Below are positions 43,482 to 51,001 of a stretch of DNA of 52,896 nt, piece by piece. Location: contig NZ_NSGJ01000038.1 in the NCBI RefSeq assembly GCF_002286775.1, forward strand, positions 1 through 52,896. Direction: 5' to 3'. The notes beneath the pieces are model-generated. The model had not been told where the DNA came from and made no database searches. It worked only from the letters and a program-made list of their open reading frames with translations. Every line of letters starts with the position of its first letter. The first letter of the stretch is position 1. Source of the DNA: Myroides sp. N17-2. Its GTDB lineage: Bacteria; Bacteroidota; Bacteroidia; Flavobacteriales; Flavobacteriaceae. A program made the translations under genes and the position numbers.

Positions 43482-43934
43482 ATGAAATTATCAGAAGTAA
43501 AAGCCGTTTTAGGAAATTTAGATCGGGTAGATTTTCAATTTGAAGATGGAACATTTGTAGCCGAACATTTTCATGTAACAGAAGTAGGTCAAGTAACCAA
43601 AAAGTTTATTGACTGCGGGGGAACGATGAGAGAAGAGGTAAAGGTAAGCTTTCAATTGTGGAATGCAGATGATTATGAACACCGTTTAAAAGCGGGTAAA
43701 TTGCTTCATATTATTCGATTGTCAGAAACAAAATTAGGTATTGTTGATGCCGAGATCGAAGTAGAAGTTCAAGGTAATGAAACAATAGGAAAGTATTTCT
43801 TAGCATTTAATGGAACTCACTTTCTTTTAAAAAATACGTTGACTGCTTGTTTGGCAGAAGATGCTTGTGGAATTACACCAAGTAATCAAGAAGCTCAAAC
43901 GAGTTGTTGCGATCCTAACTCTGGATGTTGTTAA
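43482..43934 (+). CDS. DUF6428 family protein of the ars operon
   Basis: A 150-residue cytoplasmic protein which I recall as DUF6428, a family found in Bacteroidetes ars operons. The body (VDFQFEDGTFVAEHFHVTEVGQV, FQLWNADDYEHRLKAGKLLHIIR) is rich in histidine and acidic residues. It ends in a cysteine cluster SCCDPNSGCC, with four cysteines in the last ten residues; C114 and C118-like positions (TACLAEDACG) add more. This is suitable for binding As(III). No function is established for the family. It precedes the phosphatase-like reductase by 17 bases. Confidence 0.88.
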   Translation: MKLSEVKAVLGNLDRVDFQFEDGTFVAEHFHVTEVGQVTKKFIDCGGTMREEVKVSFQLWNADDYEHRLKAGKLLHIIRLSETKLGIVDAEIEVEVQGNETIGKYFLAFNGTHFLLKNTLTACLAEDACGITPSNQEAQTSCCDPNSGCC

Positions 43935-43951
43935 TCGTAAAAAAGTAAAAG

Positions 43952-44566
43952 ATGTATAAAACATTATCAACTACAATTAGTACTATGCTTGAATCACAAG
44001 TAATAAGTGATAGTAGAAAAGAAGTTTTAGCTCCCTTGGTGGCTTATATCCAATCTAAGGTTGATTCCAAATGTCCAATTCGAATCAATTTTATCTGTAC
44101 ACATAATTCAAGAAGAAGTCATTTGACTCAGATTTGGATGCAAGTAGCGGCTAGTTACTATGGTATTCCAAATCTTACTTGTTATTCAGGAGGGACTGAA
44201 CAAACAGCGATGTATCCAATGGTTGCTACAGTTCTCAAAGAACAAGGACTTGATGTGTTTAAAATTGCAGAAGGAGAAAATCCTATTTATGCGATAAAGT
44301 ATGGTGATAATGAAATTCCTATTATTGGTTTTTCTAAGAATTACGATGCAGTTTTTAATCCAAGTAGCGATTTTGCAGCGGTAATGACTTGTTCACAGGC
44401 TGATGGAGGTTGTCCTTTTATAGCAGGTGCTGAGCGAAGAATCCCTATTACATTCGAGGATCCTAAGGCATTTGATGGAACAGAAAACCAACAAACAGGA
44501 TATTTTAATCGAAGCCTTGAAATTGCAAGTGAAATGTTTTACATCTTATCACAAATTAAAAAGTAA
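43952..44566 (+). CDS. arsC: Arsenate reductase-like protein-tyrosine phosphatase
   Basis: A 204-residue protein of the low-molecular-weight PTP / thioredoxin-coupled ArsC fold. The P-loop CTHNSRRS (C49, R55) follows the beta strand RINFI. The acidic loop FEDPKAFDG provides the general acid, and CSQADGGC carries two cysteines that could relay the disulfide. These features point to arsenate reduction, As(V) to As(III), over phosphatase activity. It is longer than E. coli or S. aureus ArsC because of an N-terminal extension of about 40 residues. Acr3 follows three bases later. Confidence 0.9.
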   Translation: MYKTLSTTISTMLESQVISDSRKEVLAPLVAYIQSKVDSKCPIRINFICTHNSRRSHLTQIWMQVAASYYGIPNLTCYSGGTEQTAMYPMVATVLKEQGLDVFKIAEGENPIYAIKYGDNEIPIIGFSKNYDAVFNPSSDFAAVMTCSQADGGCPFIAGAERRIPITFEDPKAFDGTENQQTGYFNRSLEIASEMFYILSQIKK

Positions 44567-44569
44567 GTT

Positions 44570-45604
44570 ATGCAAGTTAGAATGAAATTTTTAGATCGAT
44601 ACCTGACTCTTTGGATTTTCTTGGCTATGGGAATTGGTGTTTTGATAGGTAATGTATTCCCAAGTGTTTCTAATGTGATGGATAAACTGTCTATTGGAAC
44701 GACCAATATTCCATTGGCTATAGGGCTAATCATCATGATGTATCCTCCACTGGCTAAGGTTGATTATAATCTATTGCCCATGGCTTTTAAGGATAAGAAA
44801 GTCTTAAGCTTATCTCTTTTCTTAAACTGGATTGTAGGACCTGTTTTAATGTTTGTTCTTGCTATTATTTTCATGCGTGATGAGCCTGATTACATGGTAG
44901 GGTTGATCCTTATTGGTTTAGCAAGATGTATTGCAATGGTGATTGTATGGAATGATTTAGCAAAGGGTAATAGAGAATATGCAGCCTTACTGATTGCATT
45001 AAATAGTGTTTTTCAAGTACTGTTTTATAGCTTCTTTGTTTGGCTTTTTATCAACGTATTACCTTCTTATTTTGGATTTGCTGATTATGCTATTTCAATT
45101 AAGATGAGCGATGTTGTACAAAGTGTGCTTATTTATTTAGGAATTCCATTTTTGGCAGGTTTTTTAAGTCATAAGTACCTAATTAAACTAAAAGGAGAAG
45201 ATTGGTTTAAGCGTAAGTTTATCCCTTTTATATCACCCTTTACTTTATATGCTTTACTGTTTACCATTGTGCTTATGTTTAGCTTAAAAGGAGAACAAAT
45301 TGTTCAGTTACCTATGCAGGTAGTTAAGGTTGCTATTCCACTTGTTATCTATTTTGTATTGATGTTCTTTGTTAGTTTCTTTTTAAATAAATCCATGCAG
45401 GTAGACTATGATAAAAATGCGGCTATTTCTTTTACTGCAGCAGGCAATAATTTTGAACTGGCTATCGCTGTTGCTATTGCCGTATTTGGAATTCACTCGC
45501 CCCAAGCTTTTGTAGGAGTTATCGGACCTTTAGCTGAAGTTCCTGTACTGATTCTACTTGTACGAGTAAGTTTATGGATGAAAAAGAAGTATTATTCAAA
45601 GTAA
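44570..45604 (+). CDS. acr3: Arsenite efflux permease Acr3
   Basis: A 344-residue inner-membrane arsenite exporter of the Acr3 (BASS) family with about 10 helices. The essential cysteine C120 lies in [20 protein letters not shown], and the conserved glutamate near the C-terminus is in [18 protein letters not shown], both hallmarks of Acr3. The mid region ([20 protein letters not shown]) is also typical. It starts three bases after the reductase, so As(III) produced there is exported by this protein. ArsA from unit 2 might energise it, which is inference. An ATG 12 bases downstream (44582) is an alternative start. Confidence 0.95.
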   Translation: MQVRMKFLDRYLTLWIFLAMGIGVLIGNVFPSVSNVMDKLSIGTTNIPLAIGLIIMMYPPLAKVDYNLLPMAFKDKKVLSLSLFLNWIVGPVLMFVLAIIFMRDEPDYMVGLILIGLARCIAMVIVWNDLAKGNREYAALLIALNSVFQVLFYSFFVWLFINVLPSYFGFADYAISIKMSDVVQSVLIYLGIPFLAGFLSHKYLIKLKGEDWFKRKFIPFISPFTLYALLFTIVLMFSLKGEQIVQLPMQVVKVAIPLVIYFVLMFFVSFFLNKSMQVDYDKNAAISFTAAGNNFELAIAVAIAVFGIHSPQAFVGVIGPLAEVPVLILLVRVSLWMKKKYYSK

Positions 45605-45616
45605 AATATAGCCTTT

Positions 45617-46705
45617 ATGGAAAGTTTTGTAAATGATAATAAAGTTGATCAAAATGAGTATGATTTAATCCTTATTGGTGGTGGTCAAAGTGCTTTGGCT
45701 TGTGGGTTTTATTTAAGAAGAACACAAATAAAGTATTTGATTTTAGACCAGCAAGCTCAACCAGGAGGAGCTTGGATTCACGGATGGGATTCCTTGTCTT
45801 TGTTTTCTCCTGCTGAGTTTAGCTCTTTACCAGGCTTTATGTTTCCTAAATCAGAAAACTATTACCCTGTTCGAGACGAGGTTATTTCCTACATGGATGA
45901 TTATCAGTCTAAATATGAACTCCCTGTAAAAAGATCTGTTCAGGTTATAGCAGTTTTAAAACAGGAGGGAGGATTTACTTTAAAAACTTCGATTGGCGAT
46001 TTTAAAGCAAAAGCAGTAATATCTGCTACAGGAACATGGGCGAGTCCTTTTGTTCCTGTCTTTAAAGGTTTAAATCAGTTTAGAAATGAACAATTACATT
46101 CTGCCTATTATAAAAATGCTTTAGATTTTATAGGAAAAAAAGTATTGGTGATTGGTGGAGGTAATTCTGGAGCTCAAATATTAGCAGAAGTTTCAAAGTA
46201 TACGGCTGTTACTTGGTCAACAATAGGAGTACCAGCTTTTTTGCCTGACGATGTTGATGGTAGAGTTCTTTTCGATGTGGCAACGCAAAAATATAATGAG
46301 CAAAAGGCGGGCAATGATCAGGTACAAGCAAAATATAATGTAAGAAGTATTGTTATGGTTCCCCCTGTTGTGGATGCTAGAGCTAGAGGTGTTTTAAATA
46401 GCAAAGGAGAGATTGAACGTTTTACAGAAACTAGTGTTGTCTGGAAAAGTGGAGAAGAAGAAAATTTTGATGTTGTTATTTGGTGCACAGGATTTAAACC
46501 TGCATTAAAACATTTAGAACCTTTGGGGATACTTCAACCAGATGGCAGAGTGAATACCAATGGTAACAGCAAAGTTGAAGGAATTAATGGTTTGTGGCTT
46601 GTAGGGTATGGTGATTGGACTGGTTTTGCTTCTGCAACATTGATTGGAGTTGGTAGGTCTGCTAGGAGTACAGTGGAAGAAGTTGTAGATTTTTTAAAGT
46701 TGTAA
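45617..46705 (+). CDS. arsO: ArsO-like NAD(P)H-dependent flavin monooxygenase
   Basis: A 362-residue flavoprotein. The FAD motif LIGGGQSALACGFYLRR lies near residue 20 and the NAD(P)H motif VLVIGGGNSGAQILAEVSK near 180. Between them lies ATGTWASPFVP (the ATG-type linker) and near the C-terminus GLWLVGYGDWTGFASAT. The protein looks like the flavin monooxygenases encoded as ArsO in ars operons. A role in metalloid oxidation or detoxification is known only by association. It ends unit 1, 12 bases after acr3. Confidence 0.88.
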   Translation: MESFVNDNKVDQNEYDLILIGGGQSALACGFYLRRTQIKYLILDQQAQPGGAWIHGWDSLSLFSPAEFSSLPGFMFPKSENYYPVRDEVISYMDDYQSKYELPVKRSVQVIAVLKQEGGFTLKTSIGDFKAKAVISATGTWASPFVPVFKGLNQFRNEQLHSAYYKNALDFIGKKVLVIGGGNSGAQILAEVSKYTAVTWSTIGVPAFLPDDVDGRVLFDVATQKYNEQKAGNDQVQAKYNVRSIVMVPPVVDARARGVLNSKGEIERFTETSVVWKSGEEENFDVVIWCTGFKPALKHLEPLGILQPDGRVNTNGNSKVEGINGLWLVGYGDWTGFASATLIGVGRSARSTVEEVVDFLKL

Positions 46706-46723
46706 GAACAACTTTAGATAAAT

Positions 46724-46743
46724 TGTTCGTATATTTACGAACA
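46724..46743. promoter_or_regulatory. ArsR2-type operator, site 1
   Basis: TGTTCGTA-N4-TACGAACA, a perfect 8-bp inverted repeat, 26 bases before the arsR2 start. The sequence differs from the ArsR1-type site, so the two regulators probably have separate targets. Confidence 0.85.
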
Positions 46744-46768
46744 TATTAATTTGATAAAGGATAAGGGT

Positions 46769-47089
46769 ATGTTGAAAAGAGACTTAACAGAAAAACAAGT
46801 AGAGATAGCAAGAATAACGAAGGCTTTATCTCATCCTATACGAGTAGCTATTTTAGAGATGCTTGCTTCTCAGGAATGTTGTTTTCATGGAGATATGTCA
46901 GAGGTATTACCTGTAGCAAAAAGTACATTGTCTCAACATTTAAAAGAATTAAGAGAGGCTGGCTTGATTCAAGGAACGATTAATTTACCTACAGTAAAGT
47001 ATTGTATTAATAAAGAGAATTGGCAAATTGCTAAGCAACTATTAAACGAATTTTTTGAGGATATTAAAAAGCCTTCTGAGTGCTCATAA
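46769..47089 (+). CDS. ArsR family repressor (ArsR2)
   Basis: A 106-residue SmtB/ArsR repressor with the winged HTH LSHPIRVAILEMLASQECCFHGDMSEVLPVAKSTLSQHLKELREAGLIQG. C37, C38 and H40 (CCFH) occupy the alpha-3 metal site in place of the CxC of ArsR1, so its inducer may differ, for example an aromatic arsenical. The C-terminal C105 could be a further ligand. It heads unit 2; operators of matching sequence lie before and after it. The ATG at 46769 is taken as start. Confidence 0.9.
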   Translation: MLKRDLTEKQVEIARITKALSHPIRVAILEMLASQECCFHGDMSEVLPVAKSTLSQHLKELREAGLIQGTINLPTVKYCINKENWQIAKQLLNEFFEDIKKPSECS

Positions 47090-47103
47090 AAAAATTTACC
47101 TTT

Positions 47104-47134
47104 AATGTTCGTAGTTTTACGAATTACGAACATT
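47104..47134. promoter_or_regulatory. ArsR2-type operator, site 2, with extra half site
   Basis: TGTTCGTA-GTTT-TACGAA (47106-47123) repeats the site before arsR2 with the same 4-base spacer. An added TACGAACATT (47125-47134) makes a second overlapping inverted repeat with AATGTTCGTA (47104-47113). It lies between arsR2 and arsF. Confidence 0.8.
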
Positions 47135-47181
47135 AAGAATTAGTAAAAATAAAAATTTAAATAACATCAAAATTACTATTT

Positions 47182-47643
47182 ATGAAAACAACCTTTTTAA
47201 GCCTTATTTGTGTATTAGCTTTAGTTACTAGTTCATGTTCAAACAATAAAAAAACACAAGAACAAGATGCCTTAGTTGAGTCGAGCTTGGAAGTATTAGA
47301 TCAAGAGCAACTCTTACAGGAAAAATCGGATAATACAATGGTCTATGTTTATTATTTCCATGGAAAGCAACGTTGTAAAACTTGTTTAGCAGTTGGAGAT
47401 TTAACTAAGAAAACTGTAGAAGGGGCTTTTGCTAGTAATGAGTTAGTGAAGTTTATTGAAGTCGATACAAGTGAAAAGCAGTATAGTGATTTAATAGAGA
47501 AGTATGAAGTGACTTGGAATGCACTTATTATTGCCAAAGGCGATGATTCAATTAATCTAACAGAAGATGCTTTTGCAACAGCGCTAACAACACCAAAGGT
47601 ATTAGAAGAGCTTATAGTTGAACAAGTTAATAAAAAACTTTAA
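47182..47643 (+). CDS. arsF: ArsF-like thioredoxin-fold lipoprotein
   Basis: A 153-residue lipoprotein with signal cysteine C19 (LVTSSC) and a periplasmic thioredoxin-like domain. HGKQRCKTCLAVGDLT gives a CXXC active site at C65-C68. I recognise it as the ArsF family ('nitrophenyl compound nitroreductase subunit' in common annotation) of the arsEFG set, first characterised in Shewanella putrefaciens, where ArsE and ArsF reduce the nitro group of compounds such as roxarsone. The order here is arsF-arsG-arsE. The assignment rests on family memory plus the neighbouring genes. Confidence 0.85.
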   Translation: MKTTFLSLICVLALVTSSCSNNKKTQEQDALVESSLEVLDQEQLLQEKSDNTMVYVYYFHGKQRCKTCLAVGDLTKKTVEGAFASNELVKFIEVDTSEKQYSDLIEKYEVTWNALIIAKGDDSINLTEDAFATALTTPKVLEELIVEQVNKKL

Positions 47644-47649
47644 TGTTAG

Positions 47650-48348
47650 ATGGAATTACTACAACAATTAGTAGACAGTTCTGATATTCCAATAGTAACT
47701 GCGTTTTTGTTGGGACTGATGACAGCTATTAGTCCTTGTCCTTTGGCGACTAATATCACAGTCACAGCTTATTTAAGTAAAGATATTACAGTTAAGCGTA
47801 AAGTATTATTTAATGGACTGTTTTACACCTTAGGTCGTGCATTTACTTATACTGTATTAGGTGTTATTTTCTATTTTGGAGCAAGTAAGTTTCAAGTAGC
47901 AAAACTATTGCAAAATGTAAGTGGTGTTTATTTGGGGATTGGATTAATCCTTATCGGTATTTTAATGCTTGATATTATTAAATTAAATATACCAGGAGTA
48001 GAATCACTAAGTCAGAAGGTAAATCAAAAGAACTTTAAGAAGAATTACTTCAATGCTTTTTTACTTGGTGTTTTATTTGCTTTAGCGTTTTGTCCTTACA
48101 GTGGAGTATTGTTTTTTGGAGTGATGATTCCTTTAATTATGGCGAGTGCTTCAGGATTATTATTAGCACCAGTTTTTGCTTTAGCAACGGGGTTACCTGT
48201 AATCATCATAGCTTTTTTACTTGCTTACAGTATATCTAATGTAGGGCATTTTTACAATAAGATGAAGAGTTTTGAAATATGGTTCAGACGTATTATATCT
48301 GCTGTTTTTATTGTTGTAGGTGTTTATTATATATATGTGAATTTATAA
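47650..48348 (+). CDS. arsG: ArsG-like aromatic arsenical efflux permease (DsbD/CcdA fold)
   Basis: A 232-residue inner-membrane protein with about six helices of the DsbD/CcdA superfamily. C30 in AISPCPLATN and C148 in ALAFCPYSGVLFFGV are the paired membrane-embedded cysteines. Family annotation is 'aromatic aminobenzylarsenical efflux permease ArsG'. In the characterised system ArsG exports the reduced aminoaromatic As(III) product. It starts six bases after the arsF stop. By fold alone it could instead be a thiol-disulfide relay to ArsF, a CXXC lipoprotein. Confidence 0.85.
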   Translation: MELLQQLVDSSDIPIVTAFLLGLMTAISPCPLATNITVTAYLSKDITVKRKVLFNGLFYTLGRAFTYTVLGVIFYFGASKFQVAKLLQNVSGVYLGIGLILIGILMLDIIKLNIPGVESLSQKVNQKNFKKNYFNAFLLGVLFALAFCPYSGVLFFGVMIPLIMASASGLLLAPVFALATGLPVIIIAFLLAYSISNVGHFYNKMKSFEIWFRRIISAVFIVVGVYYIYVNL

Positions 48349-48358
48349 AAAAATAGAT

Positions 48359-48601
48359 ATGGAAATAATAGTTTTAGGTACAGGTTGTGCCAAGTGTAAG
48401 GTAACTTTAGAAACCGTAGAATCTGTAGTAAAAGAAGTAGGTTCTGATATCAAAGTTACAAAGCAGGATGATATTATAGAGATTGTAAAATATAACATTA
48501 TGTCTTTACCTGCTTTGGTTATTAATGGAGAAGTTACTGTTAAGGGGTATGTTCCATCAAAAGAAGAAGTAAAAGAATTAATTAAAAAACATCAGATATG
48601 A
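48359..48601 (+). CDS. arsE: ArsE-like small thioredoxin-fold protein
   Basis: An 80-residue cytoplasmic glutaredoxin-like protein (TM0996/MTH895 group) with CAKC at C10-C13 right after the first strand EIIVLGTG, and the cis-proline segment IMSLPALVINGEV. In the arsEFG system this is the thioredoxin-like ArsE, working with ArsF in reduction. It overlaps arsD by four bases (ATGA), implying translational coupling. Confidence 0.85.
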   Translation: MEIIVLGTGCAKCKVTLETVESVVKEVGSDIKVTKQDDIIEIVKYNIMSLPALVINGEVTVKGYVPSKEEVKELIKKHQI

Positions 48602-48930
48602 AAAATGAAGTAAAGATTTACGATCCAGCTTTATGTTGTCCAACAGGGCTTTGTGGGGTTAATATTGATCCTGAATTAATGCGTATTGCTGTTGTAATAG
48701 AAAGCTTAAAGAAAAAAGGCATTTTAATTGAGCGGTTTAATTTACGTGACAATCCTCAAGTTTATGTAGATACTAAAGTAGTTAATGACTTTATCCAAAA
48801 AGAGTCTATCGATAATTTTCCTATTACTACCTTAAATGGAGTAATTGTTCTTACCAAATCATATCCAAGTAATAAGCAAATTTCAGAATGGCTTGAAGTG
48901 TCAGAATCTGATTTGATTGTTACAAAATAA
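48598..48930 (+). CDS. arsD: Arsenic metallochaperone ArsD
   Basis: A 110-residue cytoplasmic protein that binds As(III) and passes it to ArsA. The essential cysteines C13, C14 and C19 are present in YDPALCCPTGLCGVNIDPEL, corresponding to C12/C13/C18 of the plasmid R773 protein. The C-terminal vicinal cysteine pairs of the R773 ArsD are absent, as in many chromosomal versions. Coupled start with arsE; arsA follows after an 86-base gap. Confidence 0.95.
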   Translation: MKNEVKIYDPALCCPTGLCGVNIDPELMRIAVVIESLKKKGILIERFNLRDNPQVYVDTKVVNDFIQKESIDNFPITTLNGVIVLTKSYPSNKQISEWLEVSESDLIVTK

Positions 48931-48957
48931 TCTAACCCAATTTTCAATTTCAGTTTA

Positions 48958-48985
48958 GTTCGGCATACCTAATTGTATGTCGAAC
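48958..48985. promoter_or_regulatory. Inverted repeat upstream of arsA
   Basis: GTTCGGCATA and TATGTCGAAC (one mismatch) flank 8 bases. The outer GTTCG/CGAAC matches the ArsR2 operators, but the interior and spacing differ. No T-run follows, so it is a possible operator variant or mRNA hairpin rather than a terminator. Confidence 0.6.
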
Positions 48986-49016
48986 AGGAATTGTATTGAA
49001 TAAAAAAATAGTAGTT

Positions 49017-50747
49017 ATGAGTAATTTTAAACTATATAATCCCTCTAATGAAGGATTTACAAAATATATTTTCTTTACAGGTAAAGGAGGAGTAGGAAAA
49101 ACATCAATTGCATGTGCTACTTCCTTAAACTTGGCAGACAGTGGGAAAAATGTATTACTTATTAGTACAGACCCTGCATCAAATTTGCAGGATGTATTTG
49201 ATATACCTTTGAGCAATAAAGTGACTAAGTTAAAAGATATTCCCACTCTTTCTATTTTGAATTTAAACCCAGAGCAAGCAGCTTTAGAATATAAAGAATC
49301 CATAATAGGACCTTATCGAGGAAAGTTACCAGAGGCTGTTTTATTTAATATGGAAGAGCAACTATCAGGATCATGTACAGTGGAGATTGCTGCTTTCAAT
49401 GAATTTGCAGATGTAATTACAAATAAAGAGAAACACGATTTATATGACCATATTGTGTTTGATACAGCACCAACTGGGCATACGCTTCGAATGTTACAAC
49501 TACCAGCAGCATGGAATACCTTTATTGATGAAAATACAACAGGTGTTTCTTGTCTTGGGCAATTGTCGGGATTAGGTGATCGTAAAGTAGTATATGAGCA
49601 GGCAGTGAAAACATTGAGTGATAAAAATAATACAACTTTATTTTTGGTGAGTCGTCCAGATGAAACACCATTAAAAGAAGTTGAGCGTTCATATAAGGAG
49701 TTACTTGATTTAGATATACAATCTCAGCGTTTAATTATCAATGAAGTGCTAGAGAATTTTGATCAGAATGATTCTATTTCAAGTAAGTTGTATAAACGCC
49801 AGCAAAATGCTTTAGAAAATAGAACTAAAAAGCTTCTTGATATTCCAACCTATTATGTTCCATTAAGATCGTATAATATGACTGGAATTGATAATATTAG
49901 AAATATGCTTATTTCTAATACAAGTGCAATTTTGACTGAAAATAGCTTAGACAAAAACGAGTTACAAGATATTGATGTATTGATAGAAGACCTTTTTATA
50001 TCTAAGAAAAAAGTGGTTTTCACGATGGGTAAAGGAGGTGTAGGGAAAACAACAATAGCTGCTCGAATCGCTAGAGGACTGGTTAAAAAAGGAGTTAAGG
50101 TTCACCTAAGTACAACAGATCCAGCCAATCACTTAGAGTATGTAAATACAAAGGTAGAAGGGCTTACTGTTAGTCATATTGATGAGAAGAAGGTGTTAGA
50201 AGCCTATAAGGAGAAAGTTTTAGCTAAGGCAAGACTAACTATGGGAAACAGTGATTTAAGTTATATTGAGGAAGATTTACGCTCTCCTTGTACACAGGAA
50301 ATAGCTGTTTTTGACGCTTTTGCTGAGATTGTAGCTATAGCAGATCATGAAGTAATTGTTATCGATACAGCACCAACAGGTCATACTTTATTGTTATTAG
50401 ATTCAACTCAAAGTTATCACAAAGAAGTAGAGCGTACACAAGGAGATATTAGCGAGGCTGTTCAGAATTTATTACCACGTTTAAGAAATGAACAAGAAAC
50501 AGAAGTAGTTATTGTTACGTTACCAGAAACAACACCTGTATTTGAAGCACAACGCTTACAAGAAGATCTTGCAAGAGCAGGTATACACAATAAATGGTGG
50601 GTAATAAACTCAAGTTTATATCTCACAGATACAACAAGTACTTTTTTAAAAGATAAAGCAAAAACGGAAGTACAATGGATTAATAAAGTCAATGAACTTT
50701 CTAAAGGTAATTTTGTTGTAATACCTTGGATGGAAAAGGTTGAATAA
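49017..50747 (+). CDS. arsA: Arsenite-stimulated ATPase ArsA
   Basis: A 576-residue two-domain ATPase. Each half has a P-loop GKGGVGKT: residues 22-29 (A1) and 338-345 (A2). The three metalloid-site cysteines are all present: C120 in GSCTVEIAAF, C179 in SCLGQLSG and C425 in SPCTQEIAVF, matching C113/C172/C422 of R773 ArsA, with the same 59-residue spacing between the first two. DTAPTGHTLR and DTAPTGHTLLLLD are the two signal-transduction (DTAPTGH) sequences. ArsD delivers As(III) to it. No arsB is in the window, so the pump partner may be Acr3 or ArsG. The ATG at 49017 is preferred. Confidence 0.96.
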   Translation: MSNFKLYNPSNEGFTKYIFFTGKGGVGKTSIACATSLNLADSGKNVLLISTDPASNLQDVFDIPLSNKVTKLKDIPTLSILNLNPEQAALEYKESIIGPYRGKLPEAVLFNMEEQLSGSCTVEIAAFNEFADVITNKEKHDLYDHIVFDTAPTGHTLRMLQLPAAWNTFIDENTTGVSCLGQLSGLGDRKVVYEQAVKTLSDKNNTTLFLVSRPDETPLKEVERSYKELLDLDIQSQRLIINEVLENFDQNDSISSKLYKRQQNALENRTKKLLDIPTYYVPLRSYNMTGIDNIRNMLISNTSAILTENSLDKNELQDIDVLIEDLFISKKKVVFTMGKGGVGKTTIAARIARGLVKKGVKVHLSTTDPANHLEYVNTKVEGLTVSHIDEKKVLEAYKEKVLAKARLTMGNSDLSYIEEDLRSPCTQEIAVFDAFAEIVAIADHEVIVIDTAPTGHTLLLLDSTQSYHKEVERTQGDISEAVQNLLPRLRNEQETEVVIVTLPETTPVFEAQRLQEDLARAGIHNKWWVINSSLYLTDTTSTFLKDKAKTEVQWINKVNELSKGNFVVIPWMEKVE

Positions 50748-50765
50748 AGAAGTACTTTTTAAAAA

Positions 50766-50813
50766 CATCACACTGAATTAGAATGATATACTAATTTAAG
50801 TGTGATGCTTTTG
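50766..50813 (+). terminator. Intrinsic terminator of arsenic unit 2
   Basis: CATCACACT and AGTGTGATG pair, continued by AATTAG/CTAATT with a bulge, followed by CTTTTG. It lies 18 bases after the arsA stop. Confidence 0.75.
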
Positions 50814-50870
50814 TTGGTCTCAGATTATAATTAAAACTATACGTTAAAGTAAATTTAGTTTCCAAAACCT
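50814..50870 (+). mobile_element. Solo IS200-like left end (remnant)
   Basis: About three quarters identical over 50 bases to 52782-52838, starting TTGGTC and containing TTAAAACTAT. Two imperfect hairpins at the same places (ATAATT...AACTAT and TACGTT...AAAGTA) keep the pairing despite base changes. No transposase gene follows, so it is a remnant end or a solo insertion scar. Confidence 0.6.
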
Positions 50871-51001
50871 TTTGGGATTTATAGCCTTGTGTAACAGAAA
50901 ATAAAACTCAATAAGGAAAGTTTAGTTATATTCTTTTAAATTTAACTATTTGGCTTGTATTTGTTTTTTATACATGAGATATAGTATGCTCTAGTAAAAT
51001 A

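Noticed and set aside
47650..48348. Plain cytochrome c biogenesis protein CcdA
   Set aside because: The fold fits, but the fixed position between arsF and arsE in an ArsR-controlled unit makes ArsG the better call.
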